Shown here piece after piece: positions 47,638 to 59,000 of a stretch of DNA of 64,000 nt; positions within the stretch are counted from its first letter, which is position 1; every line of letters starts with the position of its first letter. A program made the translations under genes and the position numbers. The stretch covers positions 1-64,000 of the forward strand of contig JBAJFG010000046.1 in assembly GCA_037903475.1 (NCBI GenBank). The letters are read 5' to 3'. The DNA is from Ancylostoma caninum (taxonomy: Eukaryota > Nematoda > Chromadorea > Rhabditida > Ancylostomatidae). Under the pieces are notes generated by a model that made no database searches, was not told where the DNA came from, and saw nothing but the letters and a program-made list of their open reading frames with translations.

Positions 47638-50253
47638 TCAGTGTGGACCACATTCGCTCCAGGTTCTCCTGTCTCGGGCCGCTCTCATCCAGTTCGTCAG
47701 TTCTCTTTGTTTAAACGACCTGGAAAATGTATCAGACCAGCGCGTGAAGGGTCGGCCGAGGGGTCTTTTGACGTTCAAGGGAGTCCAGAGAGTTGATCTC
47801 GTGCTCCATCTGTCGTCAGTTCGGCGCATCACGTGTCCTGCCCACCGATGCTTTGCGGATGCCATGTAGTCTGTCAGGTCCTTGATCTTCGATTCCTTCC
47901 TCAAGTCTTTGCTACTGAGGCCGCATTTCCATTGCTTCCATCTATTCGTTCCCAGAAGACATCTTTCCAAGGCCCTGTGTGTCGTTCTCATAGCCAAGGA
48001 GATGTTTCTGTTGTCCGTCCATGTTTCAGTAGCATAACACAGTGCCGGAAGTACCGTAGAATCAAATAAGTGAGCTCGCAGCTTCGAGTCCCTGATTTGA
48101 CTTGTCGTTTCTCGAATCGTGTCCATGGCTGCCCACGCCGCTTTTCTTCTTCGCCCAATTTCGCCTGTCAAGTCGTTCGTCATATTTACTTCACGTCCCA
48201 GGTAAACGTAGCTGTCTACTTTCCTCAAGATAATTCCATCCAGCTGTACTATTCCGTTGTCACACCACTGATTTGCCATCATCTGTGTCTTCTTCATATT
48301 CATTTCCAGCCCGATGCTCTTGCTCACTTCGTTCAGCTCGTTTAGCAGCTGGTTCATCTCTGATGTGTTGTTGCTAACAAGAACCACGTCGTCTGCGAAT
48401 CGTAGGTTTGAGAGCTTCTTTCCGTCGATCGTGATACCTTTGTCTTCCCAGTTCAGTCGAGACATAGCATACTGGAGGGCTGACGTGAACAGTTTTGGCG
48501 ATATTGTGTCTCCTTGTCGGACACCTTTTCCGATCGGAATGCGTAGTTTTTTGTCAAACAACTGGATTGTCGTCGTTGTTCCGACACTGCACTGCTCAAG
48601 AATGTTCACGTAAGCTGGATCTACTCCTGCATGTATGAGCGCATTCAAGACTGCATTCGTTTCGACGGAGTCGAATGCTTTTCTGTAGTCGACGAATGTG
48701 AGGATCAGAGGCATCGTGTATTCCCTGCATCTCTCAATCAGCTGGACGATAGTGTGAATGTGGTCCATACAGCAAAAGCCTTTTCTGAAACCTGCCTGTT
48801 CTATTGGCTGGTACTCATCAAGCGTGGTTTCAAGCCGGTTCAGAATGATCTTCGTGAACAGTTTGTACGGTATAGACAACAAAGCAATAGGGCGGTAGTT
48901 TTCGATATCTTCTTTGTCACCTTTTTTGAAGATCAACACTGTCTTGGAGCTCTTCCACTGATCGGGAATGATGCCAGCTTCGAGATAGGAGGTAAAGTGA
49001 TCTGCTAAGAGTTTATGCATTGTATATCCTCCGACTCTAAGCAAGTCCGCTGTAATGCCATCGGGTCCTGGGGCCGTCCCCTTTCTCAGCGATTGAATTG
49101 CAATTCTCACTTCCGAGACCAGAATGGGTGGTGGCTTTTCTTCTGTGGGGGATGGGCGTCTTGGGACAACCGTTGTTGAGCGGTACAGATTTGTATAAAA
49201 GTCCGTTACAATGCGTTCCATGTCCGTCCTCGTCGTTTTGGGTATTCCCTGTTTGTCTTTCAGGCACGTGGTCACAGCAGAATAGTCCGAGAGTTCTCGT
49301 CGGCATCGTTTCAGGCTTTTCCTCTGAGCGGCTGTCGAAAGTAGCTTATTTTTGCGGTGCTCTCTAAGGGATTCCTTCATGGCCGCGCGACAGGCTTTAT
49401 TGATGACAACTTTCTCCAAATGCGTCGCTGCCTGATCTCTTTTGACTTCACCTCTACGGCGCAGCAATTGTTTGGCCTTTGGGTTCAGCCTTTCTCCTCT
49501 CTGTTTGTAGTTCATCATAGCTGCTTTGGCACAAAATATCAGCCCTTTTGCTAATTCTTCATAGTCTTCTGTGGGATCTTCCTCCTTTCTCCAGTTGTAT
49601 GCATTCATGGCCTTCTGCAGTTCGGATTCATCATACTCAGGAGAGCGTATAGGTGGCCCACGATGTGTGTCTCTTTTGAATATGCGATCACTGAGTCGTA
49701 TCTTGGCCCGTAGCAGTCTGTGGTCGGATCCGGTGTCAAAAGAGGGTACTACTGAAGTGTCCATCAGGCTCCATCTTCGGTTCGTGAGGATGTGGTCTAG
49801 CTCTGAATGAGTTTGTCCGTTAGGACTTTCCCAGGTCCACCGTCTGTGTTGAGGCTTCTCGAAGATGGAGTTTCCATGAAACAGGTTGCAACAAGACATC
49901 AGATCTAATAGACGAAAGCCATTGTCGTTCCTAGCTTCATTTCCGTGTCGACCTAGTCTCCAGTTTCCGTCGCTTCCATTTCCTACAAGGGCGTTGAAAT
50001 CCCCGCATATGTATTTGTAGTATGACTTTTCCTTCTTAACTACTGCTTCCAGCTCAGAGTAGAAGTTGTCTTTGTCCTCTTCGCTGGCAACAGAGTTAGG
50101 AGCGTAGCAGTTTACAATGGTGATGGTCGCTTTCTTCGTCGTTCGTAATCGTAGCACAGCAATACGCGGACTCAGAATTTCGTGCGAATGAATGCTGGGC
50201 TGTACTCTTGGGTGGATCAAGAAACCGACCCCCCCCAACGTTCTTCGCGTCAA
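47638..50253 (-). CDS. RTE endonuclease-reverse transcriptase, main open frame
   Basis: 871 residues in one frame: most of the endonuclease (GDFNA, SDH motifs, first quarter), a linker rich in Arg/Lys, RT blocks (about residues 370-640, FADD near 635) and a C-terminal region with a WAGHVMRRTDDRWS motif common in RTE-like elements. The listed start is internal: homologous protein continues upstream in another frame across the C8 run at 50229-50236. With so few lesions it may have been active recently. Confidence 0.9.
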   Translation of the reverse strand: MTRRTLGGVGFLIHPRVQPSIHSHEILSPRIAVLRLRTTKKATITIVNCYAPNSVASEEDKDNFYSELEAVVKKEKSYYKYICGDFNALVGNGSDGNWRLGRHGNEARNDNGFRLLDLMSCCNLFHGNSIFEKPQHRRWTWESPNGQTHSELDHILTNRRWSLMDTSVVPSFDTGSDHRLLRAKIRLSDRIFKRDTHRGPPIRSPEYDESELQKAMNAYNWRKEEDPTEDYEELAKGLIFCAKAAMMNYKQRGERLNPKAKQLLRRRGEVKRDQAATHLEKVVINKACRAAMKESLREHRKNKLLSTAAQRKSLKRCRRELSDYSAVTTCLKDKQGIPKTTRTDMERIVTDFYTNLYRSTTVVPRRPSPTEEKPPPILVSEVRIAIQSLRKGTAPGPDGITADLLRVGGYTMHKLLADHFTSYLEAGIIPDQWKSSKTVLIFKKGDKEDIENYRPIALLSIPYKLFTKIILNRLETTLDEYQPIEQAGFRKGFCCMDHIHTIVQLIERCREYTMPLILTFVDYRKAFDSVETNAVLNALIHAGVDPAYVNILEQCSVGTTTTIQLFDKKLRIPIGKGVRQGDTISPKLFTSALQYAMSRLNWEDKGITIDGKKLSNLRFADDVVLVSNNTSEMNQLLNELNEVSKSIGLEMNMKKTQMMANQWCDNGIVQLDGIILRKVDSYVYLGREVNMTNDLTGEIGRRRKAAWAAMDTIRETTSQIRDSKLRAHLFDSTVLPALCYATETWTDNRNISLAMRTTHRALERCLLGTNRWKQWKCGLSSKDLRKESKIKDLTDYMASAKHRWAGHVMRRTDDRWSTRSTLWTPLNVKRPLGRPFTRWSDTFSRSFKQRELTNWMRAARDRRTWSECGPH

Positions 50254-50630
50254 TCTTTTGCCCCATTATAATCAGTTCTCCGCTTTCCATTCTTCTTGCA
50301 TACGGGGTTTTCGTTTTCGTCTCTTGCAGACATATGACATCGTACCTGAGCCTCTTAGATATGTGGAGAAGAGTTCTCAAGTCTGCGTCGGATGCGGCTG
50401 ATCGGCAATTGTATGTGCAGATGTCCAAGCATTGTCCAAATCGTTTATCGGGATTTCCAGTGGCGCCCCGTCCCTTTCCTCTTCCGTCCTCGGCAGGGGC
50501 ATCTCCGGGCGCCGTGGGAGAGCATGTCCGATTTCGGGCCGGTTTTCTCTCTGTTGCGAATGTCGTGGCTTTTCTGGTGGCCTGGTTACCCCTGGAGTGC
50601 CTTGCCGGAGCTATCCAAGGGCCGCCCGTT
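50096..50630 (-). pseudogene. RTE N-terminal open frame, frameshifted from the main frame
   Basis: This carries the first endonuclease motifs (CTYNCRSAASDADL, YDVICLQETKTKT) and is open upstream to about 50630 through Arg/Pro-rich sequence. After KNVGG the frame is lost in the C8 run and homology continues in the 47638-50253 frame. Poly-G slippage during transcription or translation, or a sequencing error, could reconcile the two. Confidence 0.75.
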
Positions 50631-50750
50631 CACGCACTACAAGTAGTGCGGTTCTGAACTGCGTGGCCGTTTGTGCCGTTGGCCATCTCCCAGAGATGAA
50701 CTCTGGTAGATGTTCACCCCTTCACCGCGATGAGGTGGCACATGAAGGGG

Positions 50751-50764
50751 TATATATATATATA

Positions 50765-50824
<60 letters not shown>
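50751..50824. repeat. TA microsatellite at the 5' end of the RTE element
   Basis: About 70 bp of TA repeat with one ATATG break, immediately after GAAGGGG at the 5' limit of the RTE. Confidence 0.9.
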
Positions 50825-50828
<4 letters not shown>

Positions 50829-52615
50829 CAAATAATGCAGCACATCTCCCCCTTATTCATAATCTAGGGATGCGTTCGAGAGATATGCAACCATAACATA
50901 ACAGTGGCGCTCTTTTTCGAATAATTATTTAGGTCACGGGCACAGGTCATATTTAAGGAAGCGTCTCGCTGTCTTACTCCTTACGTTTACTCGTCATATA
51001 TTACTTGCTTTCTCATCTATATCTTGATAGTAGCACTTACTTAAGATCTTTTGAAGCTTCCTTGGGAACTACTAATGCTTCAATCGTTGGTATTAGCACC
51101 ACCCTACTCATATGCCTTGAACTGCACCATGGCAGCAGCTATCTTCGTAGCCTCATTCACTACATCGTGAACACTCCGCTACATAGTTTGAATCTTCTGA
51201 GGTCAGAAATTGGCGGACATTCAGAAAACACATCATAAGTAATTGCCGGAATGTGACCAATACCAGCAACCAATAAAAGAGTTTGCTGAATGAAAATACA
51301 ATTGTTTGGACAAAAAAAAAACTACTAGAGACAGGAGTGGGGTCGACAAGACAAGCAAATCCAGAGGAACACTTCGAAAGCAAAGCAAAGGGTCAATTCA
51401 ACACAATAGCAGAATATCGCCAACAATTAAAGCCAATCCGATGTTGCTGTCCCGCGCACCTCCTCGCATTTCAACACTGAACTCTCCTGTGTCACTCGAA
51501 AGCCCATTCAAGTTTTCAACGGTTTCCTCCATTCTTTTCGAAACGAAATCGAATCGAATATCGACTAAATTCAAAATTGCACCTTCATCGAACATTCGAA
51601 TTTGGAGTAGATTCGAAAATGGACTTTTTTCAACAGTTGAATTTCAAGTTATTCGAATTCTAATGTTTATTAGAATTTTCCGCTCGAATACGTCATTCGG
51701 TCCGAAGTATAGTAGTTAGCATGAAGTAGGAACCGTTATATGTTGTTCCGGACGAAGAAATCAGAATATGTAGGCGTGCTTGTGAAACAGATTGATTGGG
51801 ACTCCTGAGGATCCATTCCAGTTGCGCATTTAGGATATCGTTATTAGATAGAGAGGATAAGAATCGCGGTTTGAGCAAGAAACAAAATTCTGTAGGAAGG
51901 GAACAATTCACCTGCTCAATCTAAAAAATATTCTGGATCACTCTTCTACTCCTTGTTCTTCCACTCCCTCAAAAAGAGCGAATGTTCTTGTCAAAGAATT
52001 GGCCTCACTGTGGGCCGGAGTAGTAAATCCCCTAACTTGGTTTCATTACTAATCCGCGAGACCGTACTTCGGAGTCAAGGGAATGCTCCATATTCATTTA
52101 TCACTTATCATGCACTTTCATCTTTATAAACAACTCTGAACTTGTTCTGCATAAAAAGAGCTGTTCTGAGATCTTTTATTGTCTGTTGTAATCCCCGTTA
52201 CTAATAATTGCTGTACTGATAAATGCTGATAAATGCTGTGGTGCCGACTGTCGTGGAAGGAGCAGATTTATTCTATACAGTTCTAGAACTTTTCTCCTAG
52301 GACGCTGCATCGCCGGGAACAAGTGTAGGCTTGGCAGCGCCAAGTCTGGCGTGGATCGAGTTGGGCCTTCCATCTTTTTTTCAATTTTCTTGCTGGTGTT
52401 GACACTTACACGGACGACCGTGGTCAAAGAGGAATTCCTAGTCGTTTTCTCGATAGCACGACAACGGAATGCGACATAAATTTGATGAATCTGTCCTGAC
52501 CTCTTGAGCGGTGTTCAGAATCTCCAAGGAGACTTTATTTTCATATTTTTACACGCAACAGCACCTTTTGTGGGCAATAAACCCTCCATATGGAAGCTTT
52601 CAAAATAATTAATGC
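50825..52615. other. Intergenic region between RTE and phosphatase 3' end
   Basis: AT-rich, with TTCGAA-containing words clustered near 51540-51670. Overlapping frames at 51283-51719 show no domain. Nothing else recognised. Confidence 0.6.
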
Positions 52616-52621
52616 TTTATT
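52616..52621 (-). terminator. Poly(A) signal AATAAA for the phosphatase transcript
   Basis: TTTATT on the plus strand, about 270 bases past the phosphatase stop. A second candidate lies at 52534-52539. Confidence 0.5.
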
Positions 52622-52891
52622 CCAATGCAGAATGATTAAGTGAATCAAGTCTACCGAAACCACAAGTACATGTTGACTGAAACATTCTACTCTCAATTAA
52701 GGCTGTATATGAGGCAAGTTTCACTCGAAAAAGCACTATGGGTATGACCTACTATGGAAACAACTATCGAAAACAAGAAACTGCGTCCCAGCGAGTCACA
52801 AAACCAGATCATTCAATAGAAGTTACTCAGTACAGTTCAATAATTGTTATAGCGATGTGAAGACTACGTACATTTTGTCAAATTAACCGAG

Positions 52892-53035
52892 CTACTGTGA
52901 ATCTTCTACTGCCTTCGCACTTCCAATTTCCCTACGATGCCTTCTGAATGCTTTCTTTTCGTACTTTTTCAAAAGTTTTTGGAACTTCTCTCTATATTCT
53001 GCCATCCTCGAATCATTTTCATCCATAACGCCATC
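52892..53035 (-). CDS. PTP terminal exon (basic coiled tail)
   Basis: Acceptor CTATTCAG after a 68-base intron; 47 codons (DGVMDENDSRMAEYREKFQK, then a Lys/Arg-rich stretch, AVEDSQ) and TAG at 52894-52892. Confidence 0.88.
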   Translation of the reverse strand, partial: DGVMDENDSRMAEYREKFQKLLKKYEKKAFRRHRREIGSAKAVEDSQ

Positions 53036-56000
53036 CTGAATAGTTTACCAAAGACCATTATCGGCCGAAGCTTTTCCAACAATCTTTTCCGCAAATATAG
53101 TACCTGACAAAACAGTTCAAGCAGCACATAATGCATAAAAACAAATTGTACAGCTTTCTGAATAGCTGATACACGAATATGCCGCAACTCTCTCAAAACG
53201 GAAATTGCAGAGACATTCCGACATTGCAGTATTCTTTCGAGTAATATTTCAATGCCTGAAATGGGCACGGTTCAAAGATGCTGCAAGATGACTAATTAGA
53301 ATTCCAGCATCGCTGGTTTCCCAGAATTAGTTATTAAACAAACCTGGCTTGAAACTATTAGGTTGTAGGTAGAGTTCTCGCGCTTTTTGGAACAGTACAT
53401 TTCCTTGACTTTTCAAAAACAGGGAAGCACATTAAGAAATGTTTAAATCACCATCACGTCCTGCCACTCTTCTCCCATTTTCGGAAAGCTTTCGACCTTC
53501 GGCATAGAACTGTTATGGAATTAACACGGAAAAGTAGCCCAACCAGTCATCTCCATTATCGAACGCTTTACCTTGCATGGCGTTACAGAGGGACAGGAGA
53601 AGGTGATTATCTTTCGGCGCGAGGTAAGGGTCGTACGTTGGGTAAGTCAGCACATTCCATCCAAAATCGAATGGCTTCTGGCTAGTCACTCTTATAGAGA
53701 GCGGGCAAACATTGTCGTGCTGGAATCGGATCGTACCATAATTCGGACCCTTTTATGCGATTTTTGCGGATATTCTATCCAGTTGCTGACAGTACAGGTC
53801 TATCATGAGGGCAGTGTTGCTTGGGCAGTAGCGCATAGTGGATGATGTCTTTGGCGTCACAACAATCAGTGACCACAACCTTCAGAAAGTGATCACCTTT
53901 CTTCGGCTGCGGGCTCAGGCAGCTCATCCCTGTCAACCCAGTGTCGATGGTGCTTGGTATTGACGTATAGACACAACTTCTCATCTCCTGTGAACATTGA
54001 CTTCAGCTAGTTCCAATGCTTCTCTACGAAGGCAATCCAGTAGCCACCCCTGCACAGTGCTGGAGATCGCACCCGGTCAGATCATGATCACTCACTGTGA
54101 TAATTTTTTTAGGTTGCCCAACTGACGCAGCTGAACGGCGATGGTGGTAAAGTGAACATCCAAGACTTGCGTCCTAGCAGCCGTAGTTTGTCATGGATCT
54201 GAATCTATCTGCTGCCGGAAACGATTATTGTCGGATGATGCTGTACAGCCCCAAATACAGCGTTAATACGGCGACTGGATGCGGCTGCCGATTCACCAGA
54301 TTTGAAGCCGTATTCTGAAAGATCGCAAATGTTCTGTTGTGAAAATTCCATATTCTCTGAAGGAATTGTGTAGGAATTGACAGAATAAGGATTATAATAA
54401 ACCTGCACATACTTGACCTCTTTACATATACAAAAGACAGATTGCTGCAATTTAGCATAGAGTTGAAAAAAGCACACTTTCGAACACCGCGAGAACTTTC
54501 CCTACAACCTAATTTATCAGACATCAATCTTCAGATATCAATTTTTACACGTATATATGAGATTATGAATTCGCATGCTATTTCAAAAGAAAACATTCAC
54601 GACATTAGCAGCACCCTTCCAGTTTATTTTATGTTAAGATTATATGATATAATAAATAATTTATATCGAGCTTCATCCTAATTTGCCCATACAAGTAGTA
54701 GCTCGAATTGACTCATTGGCTTTCATAAAACTCAAGTGGTTACCGACAAAAGTGCAAGTCCTTCCAACACCTGCGGAACAGTGAACAAGAATAGGGCCTA
54801 TAGAAGGATTATTCAGCAGCACACGATGCAGTTCTATTATACCGTCTACATCGACAGGAGCGGACTGATCCGGCCATTTCGTGAAGTGTATGTGCTTTAT
54901 CTTGATGTTTGCTGACCTGAAGTGCTTACTGTTCTCCATTGTTATTTGGAACAATTATTCAAAAACATACCCAACTTGCACATCCAAACGAGAAACTGTG
55001 TACCCATATTTAGCAAACACTATTCTACTTGAAAGTGTCACAAAGATATGACAAATCTCGAAAGTTGTTCCAACAGAAGATGGACAGTAGTTGGCGACTT
55101 TTTCTACTTTTCCTGTCACAGATGCAGTCAGAGGAAAAGACTTAGTATTCTAATGGGAAGCTATTGAATTGTGTATTGCTTTCGAGGAAAACTAGTGGGT
55201 GGGTAATGTCAATGTCTCACTTTATTTCCGTCTTCGAGATAATTATGTATCATAAATAATCTACTATCATAAATCTGTAAAAAATGTTGGTTGCTATGTG
55301 GCGCATGACTTTCCGCAAAAACGCGAAAAAGTTATCCTAATGCCCTCAGTTTGGAATAAGCATCTATGGGAAACCAACACATCTGTCATGCTTGCCCATA
55401 AGTTTTTCAATTGATTGATCGACCGTACAGAACATGTTTTGAAGCCAGAACCCACGGAAATTTTCGACCTCACGATTTCGGCACAATGCGTGGTAATCGC
55501 ATGCGCGGATCACTGTGCCAGTGCTAAGGCTGCCATGTTGTCGGTGACAGCGGCGACCGAAACCCCCATACTCCTCGAGGAGACGGCGACGAACGTAGTT
55601 CCGCTCTTTAAATGGTTTGTAATGTACTTGTATTGTGATTTGTTACTTAATTGTTTGATAAGTGGTATTGCAATGGCATTAGTTTGTGGTTCCTGTTCCT
55701 CCATTTTTTGCTTGGTTTTCTTCGCATTTTCGTTGACTTCGTGATTTTCATTCCAGGTTGGGCCCACAATCTGCAACGGAACAACTGACTGAAGTGAAGT
55801 ACATCTGAAAAATGGACTGAAGCAGCTATTCCCGAATTTCAGAACTTGCAATGTTGTAATTTTTATTGTTTATTCTGTTATTTTGATTTTGTGTTTGGAA
55901 ATTGGTTCAATATTTCAGTTATTTCGCCTTTTACGCTTGTATTAAATTTAATAGACCTTTGCTGCCCTACTGATGAGCCTCAAGACAGTTTTTCATGTTT

Positions 56001-59000
56001 GTTTTGTAATGTGTCTAGGGTTAGGAAGCGAAACAAGCTGTTTTGTGCAGCTGTAAGATTTTCTCTCAGGTTTTAGTTGTGCTCATTGACTGGCCCGCAT
56101 GCATGAACATCCCCGCAGGGGAGGGGATTGGCTGTTAATCATTGCAGCGATCCTCAGCGAGGTTCGCGCACATCCCCTCCCTCGATCCCCGTATGCATGA
56201 AGAAAGGGGATCCCCTGAGGGGAGGGGATGTACATTCCCTACGAATAGTAGGGGTTCGAGAGGGGATCACGCTCGGCAGTCAACTGTTTCCCTTCAAAAC
56301 TGCATTTTTTTTTGTGAACTGCAAACTTTTTGACGTTTTTTTTGCCCAACTTCACTGATTTTTCAATTCGTCATATGCTTCATCCATTGCAATTGTCTGC
56401 TTTCCCCTTCTGGATGTATCTGTTGCACCTCTCTTCTTCATAACGAAATTTATAATTTTAACTCAACTTTATAATTCAAACTTAATAATCAAAATGCATT
56501 CCCTCCTCAATGGCATTTTAAGACGGTGTTTCGCGTGGATGTCGCTTCGAAGGACGAAATGCGACGAAAGTAACGGAATAGAGTCTCAAGTACCCCTAAC
56601 AATAAAGTAGACCACGAAAATCTTCGAAAATATAGGAAAAATGAACTCTCATACTTTAGAAACCCAATTATTCCAGCCTCATCAGCATTTTCACACGGTG
56701 TTTCGATGCGAAAGACGTGATTGCACCGAGCGCGCAATCAGCACGCTCAAGGGATGCATCCCCTCTCCTCGGAAAGTTTCATGCACAGCAGGGAGCCCTG
56801 CTGGGGAGGGGAGGGGATCGCTCCCTTTGGGAAGCACATCCCCTCCCCTCCGCAGCGGGGATGTTCATGCATACGGGCCACTGTGTTTCGCCTCTCAGCC
56901 CTAGACTAGGAGCAAAATAGACATAAAAAACTCCTCCATGAGACTTATCACTATGGTAGGGAGGGGGTATCAAACAGAAAAGGAAATGAGCGTAAAACAC
57001 GAAAAATCTAAATGCTAAGTCAAAACCTAAATAGAGCTTTAAAAACGAACACTAGAACCATAGTGCTGCAAATTCAGAATTCCCTCAGTGAGTAGCTGCT
57101 TCCATCCACTTTCAGATGTGCTTCGCTCCAGGCCGGTGGCTTCCTTGCAGATTGCGGGCCCACCTGGAAGGAAAATCACGAAATCAACGAAAATGCAAGG
57201 AAAACCAAGAAAAAGCGGAAGAACGCAAATCACAACCTAATGCTACTGCAAAAACGCATCAAGCCATAGACAAAGAAATAAATACATACACAAGAACAAA
57301 ACAAAGATACAAATATATTAAGAGCAGTTAAAAATGTAAAAGCTGAGAATCACACCCTAATGCCGACGGCGTGTCGACGAAAGCAGCGACGGCTAGTGTC
57401 GCCGCCACGTAGCGACTGAAACCGCTATTCTCCTCTAGGAGTATAGCAGCAGCCCCAAAACAGTTGAAACCTTCGAAATCCCCATTTTTCCAACCTCAGC
57501 TCATCGCTTTCGAGCAGGTGGGCCGGACCTGTTTGAAGTGGAGCGATCCAAAATAGTCTAGACCGCTGCATTTTTGTCGGCTATTTTGTCGGCAAAATCG
57601 GTTTTTGGCAGTGTTTTGCAGCATTCCTGGAGATGATGCAATGAAGCGGATTTTGGAAGAAGTGTCTTGACCAATAAAGGTGTCGCGAAAACAAACGATT
57701 TCCAAAACGATCCCAGAACTTTGAAAAACTCCAAAATGGGACACTGGCAGAAACACACTGGCAGCTACGTAACTAACAGAACAAACAGATATCAAGCAAT
57801 TTAAAAAGAAGTCTAACTACAAAGAAATGGCTTCGTAACAAGAAGAGAAATTGTTGTTGTTGTGCTGATTTCGGTACATTTCCTGTAAGATTTGTCAGTC
57901 AGGCGGTGACCGCCGAAATCGGTGCTGTGGGTGGAGGGCGGAACATAGCAATCAGTTACAGTGGCTGCTGGGAGCTGGCTGAGCACGGTTTTTTTTACAG
58001 TTATATTCTTGTGAAGCAATCATAATTAACGACTCCTATGTGGTGGTATACCAACAAATATTCAAGCATTCTACATTGGGTGAAGCGGATCTTCCCTCGA
58101 ATTTTTTTAATAGGTGGTTAAATTGTACAACAGAAAGAACGATGCACATGAAAGAAAAAACTTCAATCAATATCAAGTGCACGACAAACATTTGGAAATA
58201 TTCTTGACGATCACAAAATCGCAGATTGGGATTATTATGCAGAGGAAAAATTCTTACCACGTGGGACCACGTGCTCAAGTGGCTCAGCACGGAACCCACG
58301 CGCATTCAAATGTGCGTCTCCCACGTGACACACCATGCCAAAGGCTTAAAGGCAGTTTGTCACCTCGTTTCGTCGGCTGAAAATACCAACAAACTCTAGA
58401 CGTCATTGTCACGCTAATTCCAAAGATGTACGTCAAAGCTTATGAAAATGACGAAATCCTGTTCTCGGAGGGTCCGAAGATGCAGTTCACGGACCACTTG
58501 GGCGGAGCGGTCCGTGAATGTGCTGGCTGCCCGCCACGGCTGCAGCGTTGGCAACACGTCTTGACGTGTGCGATCGATAAGATCAACGGCTTCACACGTC
58601 CACTTGGCTCGACAAACTGTTCCAAATCCCGTCCCGAAAACCGTTTTTAAACGGATTTGATGATTGTTTTGTAACATTTTATGTATACCGCAAGGTTCTG
58701 CTCATCGAGGAGATTCAGAATCCGCTGAAAGCTCAGACACGAAGATGAGATGACACACTGCCTTTAAGGTGCCAATGTTCTAAGGCGTTTTGAGGCAAAC
58801 CGAAAATAACCGAATGTCCGCTCACAAAATCAGCTAGCAGCAACGAGCCGCTGCCTTCACAACTCAATCGTACGACTCCACGCTGTTCCTGCTGATTCTG
58901 TCTTGGACGTTCTAGTAATTGCATCTTGGAAACAGTTGAGTTTTCCGTGCTATTGTGATCGTGGAATCGTTGGGATTGTTGTTGATTGTTAAGGTTCCAA

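Larger units (their letters stand above)
47590..50750 (-). mobile_element. RTE-type non-LTR retrotransposon, nearly full length
   Basis: One long minus-strand coding region: an apurinic-type endonuclease, then reverse transcriptase. Endonuclease: YNCRSAASD, ICLQETKTKT, YICGDFNALVG, WTWESPNGQTHSELDHIL, SDHRLL; the catalytic Glu, Asp-Asn and Asp-His are all present. Reverse transcriptase: GTAPGPDGITADLL, NYRPIALLSIPYKLF, AGFRKGF, VDYRKAFDSVE, GVRQGDTISPKLF and LRFADDVVL with both catalytic Asp. The C-terminus ends RTWSECGPH, stop at 47638-47640. The only clear lesion is a frame change at a C8 run (50229-50236, plus strand). The open frame continues upstream of TTG 50428 to about 50630. TA microsatellites bound both sides. 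RTE clade is assigned by domain order and motifs. Confidence 0.9.

Noticed and set aside
48070..50657. Several plus-strand frames within the RTE
   Set aside because: They are antisense shadows of the reverse transcriptase.
53573..53845. 90-residue plus-strand frame in phosphatase intron 6
   Set aside because: It is antisense to the mariner relic, whose DD34D motif is on the minus strand.
58036..58305. 89-residue minus-strand frame as a missing phosphatase exon
   Set aside because: Exons 4 and 5 already join in phase with continuous PTP homology, and this frame has no PTP motif.
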